Shown: piece by piece, positions 9,570-17,031 of the stretch
How the letters are laid out: the number at the start of each line of letters is the position of its first letter
How positions within the stretch are numbered: position 1 is the first letter of the stretch
NCBI GenBank assembly: GCA_017624905.1
Contig: JAGAMD010000019.1
Location: 1-32,405 of the forward strand
Direction: 5' to 3'
Length of the DNA: 32,405 bases
Source: Clostridia bacterium
GTDB taxonomy: Bacteria; Bacillota; Clostridia; Oscillospirales; CAG-272
Notes under the pieces: generated by a model
The model's input: only the letters and a program-made list of their open reading frames with translations
The model's database searches: none
What the model was told of the DNA's origin: nothing
Made by a program: the position numbers and the translations under genes

Positions 9570-10787
9570 ATGAAGATTTATGACGAGTTAGTTGCCCGTG
9601 GACTTATCGCACAGGTAACAAATGAAGAAGAAATTAGAGAAATGATTGATAACGGTAAGGCCGTTTTCTATATAGGCTTTGACCCAACAGCAGATAGCTT
9701 ACACGTTGGTCACTTTATGGCTCTTTGCCTAATGAAGAGACTTCAAATGGCTGGCAACCGTCCAATCGCACTTATCGGCGGTGGTACAGCTTACATTGGC
9801 GACCCATCAGGCAGAACAGATATGCGTTCAATGATGACAAAGGAAAATATCGAGCATAACTGTGAGTGCTTTAAAAAGCAAATGTCTCGCTTTATCGAGT
9901 TTGGCGAGGGCAAGGCAATGATGGTTAATAATGCTGATTGGCTACTTGACCTTAACTATATCGAGTTCATTCGTGATATAGGTGCTTGCTTCTCAGTTAA
10001 TAATATGTTAAGAGCTAAGTGCTACGAGCAAAGACTTGAAAAGGGACTTTCATTCCTTGAGTTTAACTATATGCTTATGCAATCCTACGACTTCTTGGAG
10101 CTCTACAACCGTTACGGCTGTAATATGCAATTTGGCGGAGATGACCAATGGTCAAATATGCTCGGTGGTACTGAGCTTATAAGAAAGAAGCTTGGCAAGG
10201 ACGCACACGCAATGACAATCACATTGCTCCTTAACTCTGAGGGCAAAAAGATGGGCAAAACACAGTCAGGTGCTGTATGGCTTGACCCCGAAAAGACAAC
10301 ACCATATGATTTCTATCAATATTGGAGAAATGTTGGCGATGCTGACGTGCTAAAATGTATTAGAATGCTTACATTCTTGCCACTTGAGGAAATCGACAAG
10401 ATGGATACTTGGGAGGGCAGTCAATTAAATACTGCAAAAGAGATTCTTGCATATGAGCTTACAAAGCTTGTTCACGGAGAGGAAGAGGCAGAAAAGGCAC
10501 AGTCAGCAGCTAAATCAATCTTTGGTGCAGGTGGTAGCGAGAATATGCCGACAGAAGTACTTTCCGAGGCTGACTTTATCGATGGCAAAATTGATATTCT
10601 CTCAATCCTTGTAAAAGCAGGTCTCACTCCATCAAGAAGTGAAGCAAGACGTGCAGTTGAGCAAGGCGGCGTAACTGTTGACGGCGAAAAGGTAACAGAT
10701 ACAAGAAAAGTATATACCGAAGGTGAGCTAGCAAACGGACTTGTTGTCCGCCGTGGTAAGAAGGCATTTAAAAAGGTTACACTTTAA
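9570..10787 (+). CDS. tyrS: Tyrosyl-tRNA synthetase
   Basis: This 405-residue class I aminoacyl-tRNA synthetase charges tRNA-Tyr. The HIGH-type motif is HVGH (45-48) and the KMSKS-type motif is KMGKT (227-231). Between them the tyrosine/ATP pocket is recognisable in [13 protein letters not shown] (about 70-82) and [10 protein letters not shown]. The C-terminal 65 residues ([18 protein letters not shown]) are an S4 RNA-binding domain. Length and domain order are usual for the bacterial enzyme. A short leader and no antiterminator hairpin indicate that, unlike many Firmicutes tyrS genes, it is not T-box controlled. CGAGG lies 7 nt before the ATG. Confidence 0.97.
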   Translation: MKIYDELVARGLIAQVTNEEEIREMIDNGKAVFYIGFDPTADSLHVGHFMALCLMKRLQMAGNRPIALIGGGTAYIGDPSGRTDMRSMMTKENIEHNCECFKKQMSRFIEFGEGKAMMVNNADWLLDLNYIEFIRDIGACFSVNNMLRAKCYEQRLEKGLSFLEFNYMLMQSYDFLELYNRYGCNMQFGGDDQWSNMLGGTELIRKKLGKDAHAMTITLLLNSEGKKMGKTQSGAVWLDPEKTTPYDFYQYWRNVGDADVLKCIRMLTFLPLEEIDKMDTWEGSQLNTAKEILAYELTKLVHGEEEAEKAQSAAKSIFGAGGSENMPTEVLSEADFIDGKIDILSILVKAGLTPSRSEARRAVEQGGVTVDGEKVTDTRKVYTEGELANGLVVRRGKKAFKKVTL

Positions 10788-10795
10788 TAAAAAAT

Positions 10796-10824
10796 AAAAA
10801 CCACGCATTCGTGCGTGGTTTTTT
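10796..10824 (+). terminator. Terminator of tyrS
   Basis: Stem AAAAACCACGCA-ttcg-TGCGTGGTTTTT followed by more T, directly after the tyrS stop. Confidence 0.9.
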
Positions 10825-10834
10825 GTTTTTTTGG

Positions 10835-10863
10835 TTGATTTTTATAATATAAAATGGTAAACT
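10835..10863 (+). promoter_or_regulatory. Promoter of the permuted GH3 operon
   Basis: TTGATT (10835-10840), 17-nt spacer ending in ATGG, TAAACT (10858-10863), again with an extended -10 TGG. AAGGAG at 10887-10892 precedes the ATG. Confidence 0.55.
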
Positions 10864-10898
10864 ATAAATAGTAAATTTTACCCCGTAAGGAGACAAGC

Positions 10899-13604
10899 AT
10901 GAAATACGAAAACAACTACTACAAAGACTACGACCTTGGCAATTTGCCAAAGGATTCTATAAAGGAGCTTGAGGAGCTATCGCTTGAAAGTGCCAAAGAG
11001 GGCATTGTAATGCTTGAAAACAAAAATAATGTTCTTCCACTGAAAAAAGGCGACTGCGTGTCTGTATTTGGCAGAATTCAGCGTGAATACTACAAGAGTG
11101 GAACAGGCTCAGGCGGACTTGTAAATGTAAAATACGTTACAAATATAGTAGATGAGCTTAAAAAGTATGATGATATAAAAATCAACGAGGAGCTTTTGTC
11201 CGTTTATGAGGAATGGAAAAAGGAAAATCCATTTGATAAAGGACAAGGCTGGGGCGGAGAGCCTTGGTGTCAAAAGGAAATGGACGTTGATATAGAGCTT
11301 GTTAAAAAAGCGAGAGCGTTTGGCGACAAGGCTATTGTTGTAATCGGTCGTACAGCAGGTGAGGACAGAGATAACTCAGCCAGTGAGGGTAGCTACTTGC
11401 TTTCCAAGGGAGAAGAGGAGCTTCTTTCCAAGGTTTCAAGCGTGTTCGACAAGGTAATAGTTATCCTTAATGTTGGTGCTATTATCGATATGAAGTGGGT
11501 AGAAAAATACAACATTTCATCCGTGCTTTATGTATGGCAGGGTGGTATGTGTGGCGGTCGTGCCTGTGCTGAGGTTTTAATGGGCTACTCCCCGTGTGGT
11601 AAGCTGGCTGACTCTATTGCTTACGATATCAGCGACTATTCATCAAGTGCAAACTTCGGTGGTGAGATAAACAATATCTACAAAGAGGATATATATGTAG
11701 GCTACCGTTATTTTGAAACATTTGCAAAGGAAAAAGCTATTTACCCATTTGGCTATGGTCTATCATATACAACCTTTGATGTAAATGCAAGTGCTGCTGT
11801 AAACGGCGACAAAATTGTTGTTACAGCAACTGTTGAAAACAAGGGCGAATATGATGGCAAAGAGGTAGTACAGGTTTACTTTGGTGCACCTAACGGTAAG
11901 CTAGGAAAAGCAAGTCGTGAGCTTATCGCTTATGCTAAAACAAAAATGCTCAAAAAGGGCGAAAGTGAGACACTTACCCTTGAATTTTCTATAAATGATA
12001 TGTCTTGCTACGATGATTCGGGTGCAACAGGACACAAGAATTGCTACGTGCTTGAGGCAGGTCAATACATAATCTACGCAGGTAAATGTGTAAGATGCTG
12101 TGAGCCTATTTTTGCATATCTGCAAGAACAAACTGAGGTAGTAAGAAAATGCACACAGGCTCTTGCACCGAAAATCCCATTTGAAAGAATGAAAAACGAG
12201 GGTGGCAATATTGCATATGAGCCGGCTCCAACTATTGAATATGACCTAATCGAAAGAGTAAATAACAACCTACCGGCAGAAATCCCATTCACAGGCGACA
12301 AGGGAATCAAGCTGGAGGATGTAAGAACAGGTAAAAACACAATTGATGAGTTTATTGCTCAGCTAACAACCGACGAGCTTTGCTGTCTAGTTCGTGGCGA
12401 GGGAATGAACTCTCCTAAGGTTACCCCCGGCACAGGCTGTGCGTTTGGTGGCGTAACTGAAGAATTAAATTCCTATGGTGTGCCAATTGTTTGCGGTACA
12501 GACGGACCATCCGGCATTAGAATGGACAGTGGCTTGCCGGCAACAAGTATGCCAAACGGCACATGCCTTGCTTGTACATTTAATGACGAGCTCGTTTCTA
12601 AGCTATATTCACTTGAGGGCGTTGAAATGACAGCCTATGAAATAGATGTAATTCTAGGTCCCGGTATCAATATTCACAGAAGCCCACTCAATGGCAGAAA
12701 CTTTGAGTATTTCTCTGAGGACCCATACTTAACCGGTAAGATGGCTTGTGCTATTTCCAAGGGACTAAATAAGGTTGGCGTTTACGCAACAATTAAACAC
12801 TTTATGGCAAATAGCCAAGAGTGGAAGCGTCATACAGGCGACTCGGTTATCTCCGAAAGAGCACTTCGTGAAATCTACGCACGTCCTTTTGAAATTGCAG
12901 TAAAAGAGGGCGAGGTTAAGTCAATAATGACTGCTTACAACTCTGTAAACGGCTACCACGCAGCATCTAACTACGATTTAACAAAGACAATTTTGCGTGA
13001 CGACTGGGGCTATGACGGATTTGTAATGACTGACTGGTGGGCACACATAACCAATCTTGACGGCACAACCTCAACAAGTGATTTTGCTACTATGGTTAAA
13101 TGTCAAAACGATATTTATATGGTTATGGAAAACGCAAAGAATAACAACGATAACCTAAAGGCTAGTCTTGAAAGCGGATATCTAACAGTTGGTGAGCTAC
13201 AAGTATGTGCTAAGCGAATTTGCGAGTTTGTAATGAACACTCACGCATATGAAAGATTTAAGGCAAATGGATTTAAATATGATGCATCAAGTCTTGATAC
13301 AGCTAATATGAGCCTTGAGGCAACTCTTGAGAATGTAGAGCTTGATACTGTAATACCAATGCATTTTAAAAAGGCGGGTAGATATGTTGTTGAGCTTGAA
13401 TTTACAACTCCACAAAGCGAGCTTGCACAAATTAAGATTCCGTTAAAGATAAACAAAATGGATGCTTGTACATTTGTTGCAAAGGGAACAAATGGTGCAC
13501 AGGGTGTTGTTAAAGCAAACACTTCAATTATGCAATGGGAGCAAAAGCTTGTCTTCTCATCTGAAAACGAGGTAAAAATTAACAAGGTTAAATTTTATAT
13601 CTAA
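10899..13604 (+). CDS. GH3 beta-glucosidase-type enzyme with inverted domain order
   Basis: In this 901-residue family 3 glycoside hydrolase the usual C-terminal half comes first. Residues about 25-300 form the alpha/beta sandwich (SAKEGIVMLEN, GRTAGEDRDN, YPFGYGLSYTTF), and 300-400 form the fibronectin type III-like domain. Residues about 480-770 form the TIM barrel with DGPSGIRM, GPGINIHRSPLNGRNFEYFS, IKHF and the nucleophile in VMTDWW (D712). The same inverted order is known in beta-glucosidases of Ruminococcus albus and Butyrivibrio fibrisolvens. There is no signal peptide, so it should act in the cytoplasm on beta-linked gluco- or xylo-oligosaccharides. The C-terminal about 110 residues (from 790) are an extra beta-type segment. 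It forms an operon with the next gene, 9 nt downstream. Confidence 0.93.
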   Translation: MKYENNYYKDYDLGNLPKDSIKELEELSLESAKEGIVMLENKNNVLPLKKGDCVSVFGRIQREYYKSGTGSGGLVNVKYVTNIVDELKKYDDIKINEELLSVYEEWKKENPFDKGQGWGGEPWCQKEMDVDIELVKKARAFGDKAIVVIGRTAGEDRDNSASEGSYLLSKGEEELLSKVSSVFDKVIVILNVGAIIDMKWVEKYNISSVLYVWQGGMCGGRACAEVLMGYSPCGKLADSIAYDISDYSSSANFGGEINNIYKEDIYVGYRYFETFAKEKAIYPFGYGLSYTTFDVNASAAVNGDKIVVTATVENKGEYDGKEVVQVYFGAPNGKLGKASRELIAYAKTKMLKKGESETLTLEFSINDMSCYDDSGATGHKNCYVLEAGQYIIYAGKCVRCCEPIFAYLQEQTEVVRKCTQALAPKIPFERMKNEGGNIAYEPAPTIEYDLIERVNNNLPAEIPFTGDKGIKLEDVRTGKNTIDEFIAQLTTDELCCLVRGEGMNSPKVTPGTGCAFGGVTEELNSYGVPIVCGTDGPSGIRMDSGLPATSMPNGTCLACTFNDELVSKLYSLEGVEMTAYEIDVILGPGINIHRSPLNGRNFEYFSEDPYLTGKMACAISKGLNKVGVYATIKHFMANSQEWKRHTGDSVISERALREIYARPFEIAVKEGEVKSIMTAYNSVNGYHAASNYDLTKTILRDDWGYDGFVMTDWWAHITNLDGTTSTSDFATMVKCQNDIYMVMENAKNNNDNLKASLESGYLTVGELQVCAKRICEFVMNTHAYERFKANGFKYDASSLDTANMSLEATLENVELDTVIPMHFKKAGRYVVELEFTTPQSELAQIKIPLKINKMDACTFVAKGTNGAQGVVKANTSIMQWEQKLVFSSENEVKINKVKFYI

Positions 13605-13613
13605 GGAGTTAAA

Positions 13614-14129
13614 ATGCAAAATATTTTAATTGTAGTTGATATGCAAAACGACTTTATAGATGGTGCACTCGGTACACCCGAGGCTGTCTTGATTGTGCCT
13701 ACTGTAAGGGATGTAATTCTATCGCACAATGGCAAAGTGATTTTTACAAAAGACACACACTCCCCCGACTATTTATCAACAAACGAGGGCAAAAACCTCC
13801 CCGTTGAGCACTGTATAAGGGGCACATACGGTTGGGAAATTTGTGATTCCTTAAAGGAATATGCAAACGAGGTTATTGAAAAACCAACATTTGGTTCAAC
13901 TACCCTTGCAGACTTACTAAAGGCAGAGCATAAAAAAAGCCCAATAGGAAAAATAACACTTGTAGGTCTTTGCACAGATATATGCGTTATATCGAATGCA
14001 CTGCTTCTAAAGGCTACCTTGCCGGAGGTGGAAATAGAGGTTATATCAGGTGCTTGTGCAGGTGTAACAAATGAAAGTCATCAAAATGCACTAAACGCAA
14101 TGAAAATGTGTCAAATAACAATTAAATAA
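13614..14129 (+). CDS. Nicotinamidase-like cysteine hydrolase (isochorismatase family)
   Basis: The 171-residue protein shows the complete catalytic triad of the isochorismatase/nicotinamidase family: D9 (VVDMQNDF), K90 (EKPTFGS) and C124 (TDICV). Putative metal ligands D47 and H49 (KDTHSPDY) and H66 (LPVEHC) match nicotinamidases rather than plain isochorismatases. The likely role is conversion of nicotinamide to nicotinate for NAD salvage. It starts 9 nt after the GH3 stop with AAGGAG in the gap, so it is co-transcribed with a glycosidase that has no evident metabolic link. A bidirectional terminator follows the gene. Other amidase substrates remain possible. Confidence 0.85.
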   Translation: MQNILIVVDMQNDFIDGALGTPEAVLIVPTVRDVILSHNGKVIFTKDTHSPDYLSTNEGKNLPVEHCIRGTYGWEICDSLKEYANEVIEKPTFGSTTLADLLKAEHKKSPIGKITLVGLCTDICVISNALLLKATLPEVEIEVISGACAGVTNESHQNALNAMKMCQITIK

Positions 14130-14132
14130 GAA

Positions 14133-14160
14133 AAATCCCAGCAGTTTTCTGCTGGGATTT
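14133..14160. terminator. Bidirectional terminator
   Basis: Perfect 12-bp stem AAATCCCAGCAG-tttt-CTGCTGGGATTT between convergent genes, with T-rich flanks on both strands. Confidence 0.85.
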
Positions 14161-14180
14161 ATTATTAATTTTGTTTTATA

Positions 14181-14840
14181 TTAATAGTTCTTTGCGTTTA
14201 CTTCAAAGTAAGCTTGTGGATGTGCACAGGTTGGGCAAATTTCCGGAGCCTTTGTTCCAACAACAATATGGCCACAGTTACGGCATTCCCAAACCTTAAC
14301 CTCGCTCTTTTCAAATACTTGCTTTGTTTCTACATTGTTAAGCAAAGCACGATATCTTTCCTCGTGCTCCTTTTCAATAGCAGCAACCAAACGGAACTTG
14401 TTAGCAAGGTCAGAAAATCCCTCTTCGTCAGCAACTCTTGCAAATTCAGCGTACATATCTGTCCACTCGTAGTTTTCACCCTCAGCAGCGGAAAGTAGGT
14501 TTTCTGCTGTGTTGCCAAGACCGCCTAGTTCCTTGAACCACATTTTTGCGTGTTCCTTTTCGTTGTCAGCTGTCTTTAAGAATAGAGCGGAGATTTGCTC
14601 GTAGCCTTCCTTCTTTGCAACAGATGCAAAGTATGTGTACTTGTTTCTTGCTTGGGATTCCCCTGCAAAAGCAGCCTCTAGATTTTTTTCTGTTTGAGTG
14701 CCTGTGTACTTGTTCTTCTTGTCTTCCATAACTACCTCCAAAGCTCCACCTGTTGCCTTACAAATAGGACAAACAGGCTCGATAACTCCGTCCTCTACCT
14801 CGAATGTCGCCTTGCAAATTTTACATGTGTACTTTTTCAT
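14181..14840 (-). CDS. Rubrerythrin with metal-binding domains at both ends
   Basis: This anaerobic peroxidase reduces hydrogen peroxide with electrons from rubredoxin-type donors. The central ferritin-like diiron domain (about 50-180) shows the Glu/His helices [32 protein letters not shown] and [10 protein letters not shown]. The C-terminal rubredoxin-like domain has C186, C189, C202 and C205. In addition, residues 1-30 contain a second CxxC...CxxC knot (C6, C9, C24, C27), like a shortened rubredoxin. This brings the protein to 219 residues instead of the usual about 190. AGGAG lies before the ATG. It is the last gene of the FTR-thioredoxin operon, 34 nt after thioredoxin, which supports an oxidative-stress role. 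Confidence 0.94.
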   Translation of the reverse strand: MKKYTCKICKATFEVEDGVIEPVCPICKATGGALEVVMEDKKNKYTGTQTEKNLEAAFAGESQARNKYTYFASVAKKEGYEQISALFLKTADNEKEHAKMWFKELGGLGNTAENLLSAAEGENYEWTDMYAEFARVADEEGFSDLANKFRLVAAIEKEHEERYRALLNNVETKQVFEKSEVKVWECRNCGHIVVGTKAPEICPTCAHPQAYFEVNAKNY

Positions 14841-14853
14841 TTTTTTCTCCTTT

Positions 14854-14890
14854 ATTTATAATAATTTTAAATATTTATAATAATTTTAAA
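14854..14890. repeat. 19-bp tandem duplication at the thioredoxin gene end
   Basis: The 18-mer ATTTATAATAATTTTAAA occurs at 14854-14871 and again at 14873-14890. The right copy contains the last codons and stop of the thioredoxin gene; the left copy is in the spacer before rubrerythrin. Confidence 0.8.
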
Positions 14891-15171
14891 ATTTCATCCT
14901 TAGTGCGATAGCCAACAATCTTGCTTGTAATCTCACCATTTTTGTAAATAAACAGGGTAGGGATACTTGCAATGCCAAAGCCCATAGCCAAATCGCCATC
15001 ATTGTCTACATTAACCTTACATAGCTTGATGCTATCATTTTCAGCCACAATTTCCTCTAAAATAGGTGCGATCATCTTGCAAGGTCCACACCAATCAGCA
15101 TAGAAATCAACAATAACAGTTTTATCACTGTTCATTACTTCATTTTCGTAATTATGCTTGTTAACTATCAT
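14875..15171 (-). CDS. Thioredoxin
   Basis: A 98-residue thioredoxin with the canonical active site WCGPC (C28 and C31), the preceding strand VIVDFYAD and the cis-proline loop SIPTLF. The start at MIVNKHNY was chosen because GAGG sits 5 nt upstream and the thioredoxin fold begins there. The open frame extends 21 codons further, but those lie inside the upstream gene. It begins 7 nt after the FTR-like gene stop, so the two are tightly coupled. The pairing suggests that the FTR-like protein reduces this thioredoxin, which would then serve protein disulfides. It is slightly shorter than the usual about 105 residues. Confidence 0.94.
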   Translation of the reverse strand: MIVNKHNYENEVMNSDKTVIVDFYADWCGPCKMIAPILEEIVAENDSIKLCKVNVDNDGDLAMGFGIASIPTLFIYKNGEITSKIVGYRTKDEILKLL

Positions 15172-15178
15172 AACTTCC

Positions 15179-15385
15179 TCATTTCTCCTTAAAGTAGAGC
15201 CTACAATGGCAAAAGCCCTCAAACTCAGGATCATTTATCTGTGCTTTGAATTCCTCGCACATACATTTGTTTTCCGGTAATTTACCAAGCTTGCAAGGAC
15301 AAAAGCCGTCCTTCTTTTTAAGCCCCTCTTTAATTGTTTTTACAATTTCCTTGTCGGGATTCAATATAATTTTCACATTATTCAC
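15179..15385 (-). CDS. Minimal ferredoxin:thioredoxin reductase catalytic-subunit-like protein
   Basis: The 68-residue protein has three paired-cysteine motifs in the FTR order: CPC (C29, C31), CMC (C41, C43) and CHC (C59, C61), the last followed by RLYF. In the plant/cyanobacterial enzyme four of the six cysteines bind a 4Fe-4S cluster and two form the redox-active disulfide that passes ferredoxin electrons to thioredoxin. By position C29, C41, C43 and C59 would be ligands and C31/C61 the disulfide. The chain is much shorter than the about 110-residue plant enzyme. The gaps between motifs also differ: 9 and 15 residues here against 16 and 8 in the classical motif. It leads an operon with thioredoxin and rubrerythrin. 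AGGGGTG lies before the ATG. No FTR variable subunit is encoded nearby. Confidence 0.82.
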   Translation of the reverse strand: MNNVKIILNPDKEIVKTIKEGLKKKDGFCPCKLGKLPENKCMCEEFKAQINDPEFEGFCHCRLYFKEK

Positions 15386-15449
15386 CCCTTTTTATTCATT
15401 ATAACATCATTATTATAAAAAAGGAAGATAGTAAATGAAAATTTTTATC

Positions 15450-15478
15450 TTGAAAACAAATATTTAATATGCTAAAAT
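15450..15478 (+). promoter_or_regulatory. Promoter of the fumarase gene
   Basis: TTGAAA (15450-15455), 17-nt spacer, TAAAAT (15473-15478), with GGGAGG about 6 nt before the ATG at 15511. Confidence 0.7.
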
Positions 15479-15510
15479 ATTTAAATAAGATTACTATTCG
15501 GGAGGTATTT

Positions 15511-16881
15511 ATGGATTATCGTATAGAGCACGACTCAATGGGCGAGGTTAGTGTGCCAAATGACAAATATTGGGGTGCACAAACTCAGCGTAGCCTAGAG
15601 AACTTTAAAATAGGCACATCGAAAATGCCAAATGAAATTATAAATGCCTTTGGTATATTAAAGCTCGCCTCAGCAAGAGCAAACGCAATTCTTGTGCCAA
15701 GCCGTATGACACACGAAAAGCTTGACGCAATTGAAAAAGCTTGCTATGAGGTAATAAGCGGAGAGCTTGATGGTAACTTTCCACTATCTGTATATCAAAC
15801 AGGCAGTGGCACACAGTCAAATATGAACGTAAATGAGGTTCTTGCAAACCGTGGAAATGAAATTATAGGAAAAAAATTACTCCATCCAAACGACGATATT
15901 AATATGTCTCAGTCCTCAAATGACACATTCCCAACTGCTATGCATATCTCAGCTGTACTCGCTGTATATGAAAAGCTTTTTCCAAAATTAACAGTGTTAA
16001 TCGAAGCCTTTGAGGAGCTTGAGGAGGAAAACAAGGGGATTATTAAGAGTGGCAGAACTCATTTGCAGGACGCAACTCCTATTGCGTTTAGCCAAGAGAT
16101 AAGTGGTTGGCGTGCATCAATTGAGCGTGATTTTGAAATGATTGATATGTCCCTTGAGCCACTTAAAAATCTAGCACTTGGTGCAACTGCTGTTGGAACA
16201 GGAATTAATGCACCAAAGGGCTTTGACGTAGCTGTTGCCAAGGAAATTTCCAATATAACAGGCATTAATTTTAAAACAGAGAAGAATAAATTTCACGCAC
16301 TTACCTCAAAGGACGAGCTTGTGTTCAGCCACGGTGCACTTAAAGCACTTGCTTGCGATCTTATGAAAATAGCTAACGATATAAGATGGCTTGCCTCAGG
16401 CCCTCGCCTTGGACTTGCCGAGATTACAATTCCGGCAAATGAGCCGGGCTCATCAATTATGCCGGGCAAGGTAAACCCAACACAATGCGAGGCTGTTACA
16501 ATGGTAGCCGTACAGATAATGGGTAACGATACAACAATAGGCATCTCTGCCTCACAGGGCAATTTTGAGCTAAACGTGTTTATGCCTGTTATTATTCATA
16601 ACTACCTTGAGTCAGTAAGACTGCTTAGCGACGCAATAGAGTCATTTTACAAAAACTGTGTAAGCGGTATCAAGGCGAATGAGCAAAAAATGAGCGAAAA
16701 TTTAAATAACTCACTTATGTTGGCTACTGCATTAACACCACATATCGGTTATGAAAAATCAGCAAAAGTGGTAAAGATGGCATATGAAAACGGACTAACG
16801 CTTAGACAAGCAACCACCGAGCTGGGTTATTTAACAGAAAAAGAATTTGACGAATATTTAAAACCGCAAGAAATGGTATGA
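15511..16881 (+). CDS. fumC: Class II fumarate hydratase
   Basis: This 456-residue enzyme interconverts fumarate and malate. It has the superfamily signature GSSIMPGKVNP (313-323) on the catalytic loop, the substrate-binding blocks QTGSGTQSNMN (96-106) and SQSSNDTFPT (133-142), and GRTHLQDA with the active-site His at 184. Length is normal for the oxygen-stable class II type; many clostridia instead carry the two-subunit iron-sulfur class I enzyme. The start at MDYRIEHDS was chosen because GGGAGG lies just upstream; the frame stays open 14 codons further, into the promoter. It ends in a terminator shared with the convergent GH42 gene. It probably forms part of a malate-fumarate branch with PEPCK. 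Confidence 0.96.
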   Translation: MDYRIEHDSMGEVSVPNDKYWGAQTQRSLENFKIGTSKMPNEIINAFGILKLASARANAILVPSRMTHEKLDAIEKACYEVISGELDGNFPLSVYQTGSGTQSNMNVNEVLANRGNEIIGKKLLHPNDDINMSQSSNDTFPTAMHISAVLAVYEKLFPKLTVLIEAFEELEEENKGIIKSGRTHLQDATPIAFSQEISGWRASIERDFEMIDMSLEPLKNLALGATAVGTGINAPKGFDVAVAKEISNITGINFKTEKNKFHALTSKDELVFSHGALKALACDLMKIANDIRWLASGPRLGLAEITIPANEPGSSIMPGKVNPTQCEAVTMVAVQIMGNDTTIGISASQGNFELNVFMPVIIHNYLESVRLLSDAIESFYKNCVSGIKANEQKMSENLNNSLMLATALTPHIGYEKSAKVVKMAYENGLTLRQATTELGYLTEKEFDEYLKPQEMV

Positions 16882-17000
16882 GTATAAGAGTAGAATATAC
16901 CTATGACAAGTAAAAATTCAGCTAATCTCTTGTGTAAAGCTAAGCAAGAAAAAAGCGTGGCAAGAATAATCGGAGTCAGTAAAAATTCTTAAAGAGAGAA

Positions 17001-17030
17001 AAAACACACGGAAATTCCGTGTGTTTTTTT
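17001..17030. terminator. Bidirectional terminator between fumarase and GH42
   Basis: Stem AAAACACACGG-aaatt-CCGTGTGTTTT with a T run to the right and an A run to the left, between convergent genes. The 120 nt between the fumarase stop and the hairpin hold no supported gene. Confidence 0.85.
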
Positions 17031-17031
17031 A

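Noticed and set aside
15393-15420. PerR-type box upstream of the FTR-Trx-rubrerythrin operon
   Set aside because: TTATAA half-sites are present in the AT-rich spacer, but the 7-1-7 palindrome is too imperfect to call.
16903-16992. 29-codon open frame after the fumarase gene (MTSKNSANLL...)
   Set aside because: No ribosome binding site and no recognisable similarity; it lies between fumarase and the terminator and is probably chance.
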